Positions 5,179 through 9,277 of a stretch of DNA of 9,277 nucleotides are shown one piece after another. This DNA comes from Campylobacteraceae bacterium (GTDB lineage: Bacteria > Campylobacterota > Campylobacteria > Campylobacterales > Campylobacteraceae): NCBI GenBank assembly GCA_031259875.1, contig JAIRKW010000106.1:1-9277 (forward strand). Reading direction: 5' to 3'. The first letter of the stretch is position 1. Each line of letters starts with the position of its first letter. The translations under genes and the position numbers were made by a program. The notes beneath the pieces were generated by a model. It was not told the origin of the DNA. It did no database searches and was given only the letters and a program-made list of their open reading frames with translations.

Positions 5179-5251
5179 CGAACCCTCGAAGCCCGATTAA
5201 GACTTGCACCCTTAGCAGGGGTGTGGTTTCAGCCAGCTCACCCATCTGTCC
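5160..5251 (-). tRNA. tRNA-Ser(GCU)
   Basis: On minus, a 92-base class II tRNA. The acceptor GGACAGA (5251-5245) pairs with TCTGTCC, and discriminator G plus encoded CCA end at 5160. The anticodon is GCT (5216-5214) in the loop CTGCTAA, and the long variable arm typical of tRNA-Ser is present. The T arm is GAGGG-TTCGAAT-CCCTC. It reads AGU/AGC serine codons. Its 3' end is the likely integration site of the element downstream, and the gene remains whole. Confidence 0.95.
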
Positions 5252-5272
5252 AAAAATAAAAGCAGGGTTTGA

Positions 5273-5278
5273 ATTATA
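5273..5278 (-). promoter_or_regulatory. -10 box for tRNA-Ser
   Basis: TATAAT on minus (5278-5273), 21 bases before the tRNA 5' end, in an AT-rich stretch without a clear -35 box, as usual for Campylobacterota sigma-70 promoters. Confidence 0.55.
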
Positions 5279-5405
5279 TAGAAGTGTTAATAATATTAGG
5301 CTTAAATTTGCATGGCGGCACTTTTTTTGAGGATTAATTGATTCTAGGTTAATTTTTATTATGTATCATATCAACCTTATTTTTAGAAAATGACAAGGAT
5401 TTATT

Positions 5406-5738
5406 ATGAGTGATTTTATCGCAAAGGGAGCAGATGAAAAATTTTGCAGCGAATGCGGCAATATTATAAAAGCTAAAGCAGAGATTTGTCCCAAATGCGG
5501 CGTTAGACAACGCTTGGCATCAGAAAGCAAAAACAGAATAAACGCAGCGTTGTTTGCTGTTTTTCTCGGGGGTTTTGGAGCGCATAAATTTTATCTTGGC
5601 AAAACGGGGCAGGGTATTTTGTATCTGATTTTTTTCTGGACGCTCATTCCGGCTCTTATAGCTTTTGTTGAATTTATCATATATTTGATAATGAGCGATG
5701 AAGAGTTTAACGCAAAATACAACAATACAAATATTTAG
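5406..5738 (+). CDS. Zinc-ribbon TM2-domain membrane protein
   Basis: A 110-residue protein with an N-terminal zinc ribbon and a C-terminal TM2 domain. Zinc ligands are CSEC at 14/17 and CPKC at 28/31. After a short polar linker (about 33-44) comes the TM2 domain: a first hydrophobic helix (about 46-57), the signature GAHKFYLGKTGQGILYL (58-74), and a second helix running to about 95, leaving a short charged tail. TM2 proteins are small inner-membrane proteins of undefined function; the ribbon would lie in the cytoplasm. The start ATG follows AAGGA (5395-5399) by six bases. It stands alone between tRNA-Ser (opposite strand) and tRNA-Val, followed by a stem-loop. No functional link with the translation cluster is visible. 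Confidence 0.85.
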   Translation: MSDFIAKGADEKFCSECGNIIKAKAEICPKCGVRQRLASESKNRINAALFAVFLGGFGAHKFYLGKTGQGILYLIFFWTLIPALIAFVEFIIYLIMSDEEFNAKYNNTNI

Positions 5739-5750
5739 TACCTGTTTTTA

Positions 5751-5793
5751 ATTGCGGCGGCATACGCGTTTGGTTGAGATTTGCTGCCGCAAT
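5751..5793 (+). terminator. Stem-loop after the TM2 gene
   Basis: ATTGCGGCGGC (5751-5761) pairs with GCTGCCGCAAT (5783-5793), an 11-bp stem with one G-T pair and a 21-base loop, 12 bases after the stop codon. There is no real T-tract after it, so termination is probable from position rather than from a classical signature. Confidence 0.5.
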
Positions 5794-5827
5794 TTACGCC
5801 TAAAGACAAATAAAAGATTTCATAAGA

Positions 5828-5833
5828 TATAAT
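5828..5833 (+). promoter_or_regulatory. -10 box for tRNA-Val
   Basis: Perfect TATAAT 17 bases before the tRNA-Val 5' end. The upstream AAGACA (5803-5808) is a poor -35 at 19 bases. This promoter may also feed thrS, since no obvious terminator separates tRNA-Val from thrS. Confidence 0.6.
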
Positions 5834-5850
5834 CTTCCCTTAAAAATTTT

Positions 5851-5926
5851 GGTCGCGTAGCTCAGTTGGTAGAGCACTACCTTGACATGGTAGTGGTCGG
5901 AGGTTCGAGTCCTCTCGTGGCCACCA
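5851..5926 (+). tRNA. tRNA-Val(GAC)
   Basis: A 76-base tRNA with encoded CCA. The acceptor GGTCGCG pairs with CGTGGCC (with G-U pairs), the D-loop has AGCTCAGTTGGTAGAGC, and the anticodon stem CTACC/GGTAG holds TTGACAT with anticodon GAC (5884-5886). The T arm is GGAGG-TTCGAGT-CCTCT. It reads GUC/GUU valine codons. It lies 78 bases upstream of thrS on the same strand. Confidence 0.96.
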
Positions 5927-6004
5927 TTTTATGCCATAAGGGTTAAATTTTTATGTTCTTCCGTTGGTTTGGGAGTTCATCAGGTAAAGGAAATTTTCAT
6001 AAGA

Positions 6005-7819
6005 ATGAGAGACGATATTTTAGCTTACAAAATCAATGACGCTATAGTAGATACGCAAAGCGCCATACAACCACCACAAAATGCAAAAGAGATATATTTT
6101 GACAATTCACCCGACGCACTTGAAGTTATCCGCCATTCCACGGCTCACTTAATGGCGCATGCGATAAAAAGATTGTATCCTGAAGCAAAATTTTTCGTAG
6201 GTCCTGTGATAGAAGATGGATTTTATTATGACTTTAGAGTCGGCACAAAAATAGGTGAAGAAAATCTCAAAGCCATAGAGCAGGAGATGCAAAAAATCGC
6301 AAGCGAAAAGCTTCCTATAGTAAAAAGCGGTTACACAAAACAAGAGATAATCAAAAAATTTGAAAATGACGATTTGAAGCAGGAAGTCTTGCTTAGAATT
6401 CCTGATGGCATAGTTACAACTTACAAGCAGGGTGATTTTGAAGATTTGTGCCGCGGAGCTCATGTGCCAAATACCAAATATTTGAAATTTTTTAAGCTCA
6501 CGAGGGTTTCTGGAGCATACCTTGGCGGAGATGAAAAACGCGAAATGCTAACCCGCATTTACGGAACGGCATTTGCTGACAAACAAAGCTTGATAGAACA
6601 TATCACTATGATAGAAGAAGCGAAGAAAAGAGACCACAGAAAACTTGGAACAGAGCTTAAACTATTTACGTTTGATGATGAGGTCGGCGGCGGACTTCCT
6701 ATTTGGCTGCCAAATGGCGCGAGGCTTAGAAGCAGGCTTGAGAGTTTATTGTTTCGTGCACACCGCTTGAGAGGTTATCAGCCTGTGCGGGGACCCGAAC
6801 TTTTAAAATCCGACGCATGGAAGATTAGCGGACATTATCAAAACTACGGCGAAAATATGTATTTTACGACCATAGATGAAACAGAATATGGTATTAAGCC
6901 TATGAACTGTTTAGGACACATCAAAGTTTTCCAAAATGACGTGAGAAGCTACCGCGATTTGCCTTTGAAATTTTTTGAATACGGAGTAGTTCACAGACAT
7001 GAAAAAAGCGGCGTTTTGCATGGACTTTTCAGAGTTCGTGAATTTACGCAGGATGACGCTCATATATTCTGTAGTACCGAGCAGATAAAAGAGAATATTC
7101 TGGAGATTTTGAGCTTTGTTGATAACATAATGAAGAGTTTTGGTTTTACTTATGAGATGGAGATTTCAACAAAACCAGCCAAAGCAATCGGCGATGATAC
7201 TATCTGGGAAAAAGCTACAAAAGGCCTTAAAGACGCGCTTGATGAAAATGGATTAAAATACGGTATAGATGAGGGCGGAGGAGCGTTTTACGGTCCGAAA
7301 ATAGATATAAAAATAACAGATGCACTCAAAAGAAAATGGCAGTGCGGAACGATACAAGTAGACTTTAACCTTCCTGAACGTTTTGATTTGTCATATATAG
7401 ACGCCAACAACGAAAGAGCGCGCCCTGTTATGATACACCGTGCGATTTTGGGTTCATTTGAGAGATTTATAGGGATTTTGACAGAGCACACAAGCGGAGA
7501 GTTTCCGTTTTTTATCGCTCCAACGGCCATAGTTATTATTCCTATCGGGGATGCGCATCTTGGTTACTCCAAAGAGTTGGCAAATGAGTTGACGGCTTTG
7601 GATATAGATGTTGAGATTTCAAGCAAAAATGAAAGTTTAAATAAACGCATAAGAACGGCTGAAAAACAGAAAGTTCCAATGATTATAGTCATAGGAGATG
7701 AAGAAGTCAGTACAAAAAGTGCTGCTTTAAGAGACAGACGAGAAAGAAAACAGTATAATCTGACAAAAGAAAAATTATTCCAATTAGTAAAGGAGAAGAT
7801 AGGTGAGGTACACTTTTGA
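6005..7819 (+). CDS. thrS: Threonyl-tRNA synthetase
   Basis: Charges tRNA-Thr with threonine in the cytoplasm; class II synthetase of 604 residues, about the length of the C. jejuni enzyme. The N-terminal TGS-like region is short (about 1-40). The editing domain has HSTAH (44-48) and CRGAH (149-153), keeping the His/Cys/His ligands although the usual CRGPH proline is Ala. The catalytic core shows KPMNCLGH, motif 2 (VVHRHEKSGVLHGLFRVREFTQDDAHIFC) and motif 3 (HRAILGSFERFIGI). The zinc ligands are Cys302, His353 and His478. The anticodon-binding domain is about 508-604, ending in EVHF. The ATG at 6005 (MRDDILAY) aligns with campylobacter starts; the longer TTG start at 5969 adds 12 unrelated residues. 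The Shine-Dalgarno (AAGGA, 5987-5991) is 13 bases away, rather far. The stop overlaps the infC start by three bases. Confidence 0.97.
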   Translation: MRDDILAYKINDAIVDTQSAIQPPQNAKEIYFDNSPDALEVIRHSTAHLMAHAIKRLYPEAKFFVGPVIEDGFYYDFRVGTKIGEENLKAIEQEMQKIASEKLPIVKSGYTKQEIIKKFENDDLKQEVLLRIPDGIVTTYKQGDFEDLCRGAHVPNTKYLKFFKLTRVSGAYLGGDEKREMLTRIYGTAFADKQSLIEHITMIEEAKKRDHRKLGTELKLFTFDDEVGGGLPIWLPNGARLRSRLESLLFRAHRLRGYQPVRGPELLKSDAWKISGHYQNYGENMYFTTIDETEYGIKPMNCLGHIKVFQNDVRSYRDLPLKFFEYGVVHRHEKSGVLHGLFRVREFTQDDAHIFCSTEQIKENILEILSFVDNIMKSFGFTYEMEISTKPAKAIGDDTIWEKATKGLKDALDENGLKYGIDEGGGAFYGPKIDIKITDALKRKWQCGTIQVDFNLPERFDLSYIDANNERARPVMIHRAILGSFERFIGILTEHTSGEFPFFIAPTAIVIIPIGDAHLGYSKELANELTALDIDVEISSKNESLNKRIRTAEKQKVPMIIVIGDEEVSTKSAALRDRRERKQYNLTKEKLFQLVKEKIGEVHF

Positions 7820-8337
7820 GTAGAGAAAAAGAGAAAGATATATTGCTAAATCAGCAAATAAGAGCAAATGAAGTTCGTTGTGTCGGTGATGAGGGCGTGC
7901 AGTACGGCATCATAAGCCGAAATGAAGCGCTAAGAAAAGCGGACGAGCTTGGGCTTGATTTGGTGCTTATTTCACCCAATGCCAATCCTCCCGTTTGCAA
8001 AATAATGGATTATGGCAAATTCAAGTATCAACAAGAAAAGAAACAAAAAGAGGCAAAGAAAAAGCAAAAAATCATAGAGATAAAAGAGATAAAGCTATCC
8101 GTTAAAATTGCTCAAAACGATATAAGTTACAAAATCAAACAAGCAAGAGAATTTATCCAATCAGGCAAACATGTGCGTTTCCGCGTCTTTTTGAAAGGCC
8201 GCGAGATGTCAAATCCTGATGCAGGCGTAGCTGTTCTCAATAATGTTTGGGGTTTGATGAACGATATTGCCGATAGAGACCATGAGCCGAATTTTGAGGG
8301 ACGCTACATAAATATGCTGACTGTGCCAAAGAAATAG
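7816..8337 (+). CDS. infC: Translation initiation factor IF-3
   Basis: Binds the 30S subunit, keeps 50S away and checks start-codon pairing. It has 173 residues. The N-domain (about 10-80) includes IRANEVRCVGDEGVQYGIISRNEAL and PPVCKIMDYGKFKYQQEKKQKEAKKKQK, which leads into the basic linker. The C-domain starts IIEIKEIKLSVKIAQNDISYKIKQAREF, with KHVRFRVFLKGREM and PNFEGRYINML near the end. The start is TTG at 7816, overlapping the thrS stop as TTGA, with AGGTGAG (7801-7807) eight bases before it. Non-AUG starts of infC are the known basis of IF3 autoregulation in enterobacteria (AUU there); the UUG here may play the same part. It is followed by 207 non-coding bases before rpmI. Confidence 0.96.
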   Translation: MSREKEKDILLNQQIRANEVRCVGDEGVQYGIISRNEALRKADELGLDLVLISPNANPPVCKIMDYGKFKYQQEKKQKEAKKKQKIIEIKEIKLSVKIAQNDISYKIKQAREFIQSGKHVRFRVFLKGREMSNPDAGVAVLNNVWGLMNDIADRDHEPNFEGRYINMLTVPKK

Positions 8338-8375
8338 ATTTTAGCACACTAAGTTTATCAAAGCTCATAAAAATA

Positions 8376-8392
8376 TGCCTATGCCATAGGCA
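8376..8392 (+). terminator. Short stem-loop in the infC-rpmI gap
   Basis: TGCCTAT pairs with ATAGGCA around a GCC loop (7-bp stem), 38 bases after infC. No T-tract follows directly (AGTATAAG), so it is at best a weak terminator or processing site separating thrS-infC from rpmI-rplT. Confidence 0.4.
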
Positions 8393-8506
8393 GTATAAGA
8401 TATTTTCATAGTAATGTTCGATTTTTGATATAAACAAATCTCATGCATTTACTACATTTTAAGCAAAATCCCGCTAAAATCCTTAGCTTTGGAAAATGCT
8501 CACTGG

Positions 8507-8512
8507 TATAAA
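8507..8512 (+). promoter_or_regulatory. Possible -10 box for rpmI
   Basis: TATAAA 32 bases before the rpmI ATG in an AT-rich stretch; TAAAAT (8475-8480) is an alternative. Neither has a convincing -35. The 207-base gap after infC makes a separate rpmI-rplT promoter likely, but the exact box is a guess. Confidence 0.3.
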
Positions 8513-8544
8513 GCAATTTTCAGATAATTCAGCAAGGAGTTTGC

Positions 8545-8739
8545 ATGCCGAAAATGAAAACGGTACGCGGAGCGGCAAAACGCTTCAAAGCTGCCAAAAA
8601 CCGCATTAAGCGCGGAGCTGCTTTCAGAAGTCACATTTTGACCAAGAAACCCGCAAAACGTATGCGTGGATTAAAAGAAGCAAAATATGTTGATAGCACA
8701 AATGAGAAATCTATCAAAATAATGCTTTGTCAGAGTTAA
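8545..8739 (+). CDS. rpmI: 50S ribosomal protein L35
   Basis: A 64-residue, very basic protein of the large ribosomal subunit. The start MPKMKTVRGAAKRFK and the later AFRSHILTKKPAKRMRGLK are the L35 signature, and length is normal for the family. The ATG follows AAGGAG (8534-8539) by five bases, one of the best ribosome binding sites in the window. It stands ahead of rplT, the conserved pairing. The C-terminus (YVDSTNEKSIKIMLCQS) is typical in position though variable in residue. Transcription may start within the gap after infC, separately from thrS-infC. Confidence 0.96.
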   Translation: MPKMKTVRGAAKRFKAAKNRIKRGAAFRSHILTKKPAKRMRGLKEAKYVDSTNEKSIKIMLCQS

Positions 8740-8791
8740 TTCACACTAATTTTAGTTTTTGATTTTTTAAATCATTTAATTTTATAAATCC

Positions 8792-8824
8792 CCCTATATA
8801 TAGGGTAAGTTCCGAATGAACGGA
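8792..8824 (+). promoter_or_regulatory. rplT leader: palindrome plus small hairpin
   Basis: In the 110 bases between rpmI and rplT, CCCTATATATAGGG (8792-8805) is a perfect 14-bp palindrome. TCCG-AATGAA-CGGA (8811-8824) forms a four-base-pair hairpin just after it. The rplT ribosome binding site follows at 8837-8842. L20 regulates its own operon through leader RNA in other bacteria, so this is a candidate control element. The TATATA centre could alternatively be a -10 box. Confidence 0.4.
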
Positions 8825-8849
8825 CACCATAAGGTTAAGGAGAGAGTAG

Positions 8850-9209
8850 ATGGCAAGAGTAAAAACAGGTATCGTCAGAAGAAGACGACACAAAAAGGTT
8901 TTAAAGTTAGCAAGAGGCTTTTTCAGCGGAAGAAGAAAACACTTTAGAAAAGCAAAAGAGCAGTTAGAAAGAAGTTTAGTTTACGCATACCGCGACAGAC
9001 GTGCTAAAAAAAGAGATTTTAGAAGACTTTGGATAACAAGAATCAATGCCGCATGCAGACTAAACGGTATTAGTTATTCAAGATTTATCAATGGCTTAAA
9101 TAAAGCCAATGTAGAACTTGACAGAAAGATTTTGGCACATTTGGCTATGAATGACGCTGAGAGTTTCAGTGCGATAGCCACCAAAGTAAAAGCTGCTTTG
9201 GAGAAATGA
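8850..9209 (+). CDS. rplT: 50S ribosomal protein L20
   Basis: An RNA-binding large-subunit protein needed early in 50S assembly. It has 119 residues, standard length. The N-terminal long helix is very basic (MARVKTGIVRRRRHKKVLKLARGFFSGRRKHFRKAKEQ), followed by SLVYAYRDRRAKKRDFRRLWITRINAACRLNGISYSRFINGL, which is diagnostic for L20. The C-domain continues to residue 119. ATG at 8850 follows AAGGAG (8837-8842) by seven bases. It is the last gene of the translation cluster, with a stem-loop 18 bases past its stop. The 110-base leader with two secondary structures may serve L20 autoregulation. Confidence 0.97.
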   Translation: MARVKTGIVRRRRHKKVLKLARGFFSGRRKHFRKAKEQLERSLVYAYRDRRAKKRDFRRLWITRINAACRLNGISYSRFINGLNKANVELDRKILAHLAMNDAESFSAIATKVKAALEK

Positions 9210-9226
9210 TTTAATTTTTTACCCCG

Positions 9227-9249
9227 ACAAGCCGTGAAAATCGGCTTGT
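9227..9249 (+). terminator. Stem-loop terminator after rplT
   Basis: ACAAGCCG (9227-9234) pairs perfectly with CGGCTTGT (9242-9249) around a seven-base loop, 18 bases past the rplT stop. The following TATAAAAACTATTTCT is AT-rich rather than a pure T-tract, so efficiency is uncertain, but the position is right for the end of the rpmI-rplT operon. Confidence 0.65.
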
Positions 9250-9277
9250 TATAAAAACTATTTCTACTGCAAACATA

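Noticed and set aside
5969..6004. Upstream TTG start extending ThrS by 12 residues
   Set aside because: The added residues match nothing in ThrS relatives, the Shine-Dalgarno lies inside the extension, and the ATG at 6005 aligns with known starts.
6149..6463. Minus-strand 104-residue ORF within thrS
   Set aside because: Entirely antisense to strongly conserved ThrS sequence.
7288..7530. Minus-strand 80-residue ORF within thrS
   Set aside because: Antisense to the ThrS motif 3 region; no ribosome binding site or neighbour.
8237..8437. Minus-strand 66-residue ORF over the infC end
   Set aside because: Overlaps infC antisense and continues into the non-coding gap; His/Tyr/Ser-rich composition, no support.
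1..9277. CRISPR array, insertion sequence or rRNA
   Set aside because: No regularly spaced repeats, no transposase or terminal inverted repeats, and no rRNA sequence seen on either strand.

Overview
The window looks like the chromosome of a member of the Campylobacterota (Campylobacter/Sulfurospirillum-like). It is AT-rich, has strong AAGGAG ribosome binding sites and bare TATAAT -10 boxes, and its ThrS, IF3, L35 and L20 resemble the epsilonproteobacterial forms as I remember them. The genus cannot be fixed from sequence reading alone.

Layout. (1) 1-553, plus strand: a YefM-YoeB type II toxin-antitoxin pair with its palindromic TGTAC operator. (2) About 583-5178: a compact mobile element of about 4.6 kb next to a tRNA-Ser(GCU) gene, with every gene on the minus strand. 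From the tRNA end it carries a tyrosine recombinase, a 310-residue protein of unknown function that starts directly after the recombinase stop codon, an AlpA-like DNA-binding protein, a small unknown protein, a Rep_trans-like replication initiator, a helix-turn-helix protein related to small terminase-like phage proteins, and two small unknown ORFs. A sequence at 583-601 that reads like a tRNA 3' end (through CCA) is the candidate far attachment site. (3) 5160-5926: tRNA-Ser(GCU) on minus, a zinc-ribbon/TM2 membrane protein on plus, and tRNA-Val(GAC) on plus. (4) 6005-9209: the translation cluster thrS-infC-rpmI-rplT, with a stem-loop after rplT.

The element is the notable part. Three of its core genes are interrupted, but each can be rejoined by reading a second frame or past one codon. 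The recombinase is shifted at a run of ten G. The Rep gene needs a -1 shift exactly at a T TTA AAA heptamer. The HTH gene has a single amber codon followed by 44 more open codons in the same frame. Either the element is decaying (or these are homopolymer sequencing errors), or the recombinase is phase-variable through its poly-G tract, as Campylobacter contingency genes are, and Rep uses a programmed frameshift. A 22-bp near-perfect direct repeat (20/22) flanks exactly the recombinase plus the 310-aa gene and lies upstream of both element operons.

The gene set (integrase, AlpA-like regulator, replication initiator, terminase-small-subunit-like protein) recalls phage satellites such as PICIs, but is much smaller. 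That comparison is inference.
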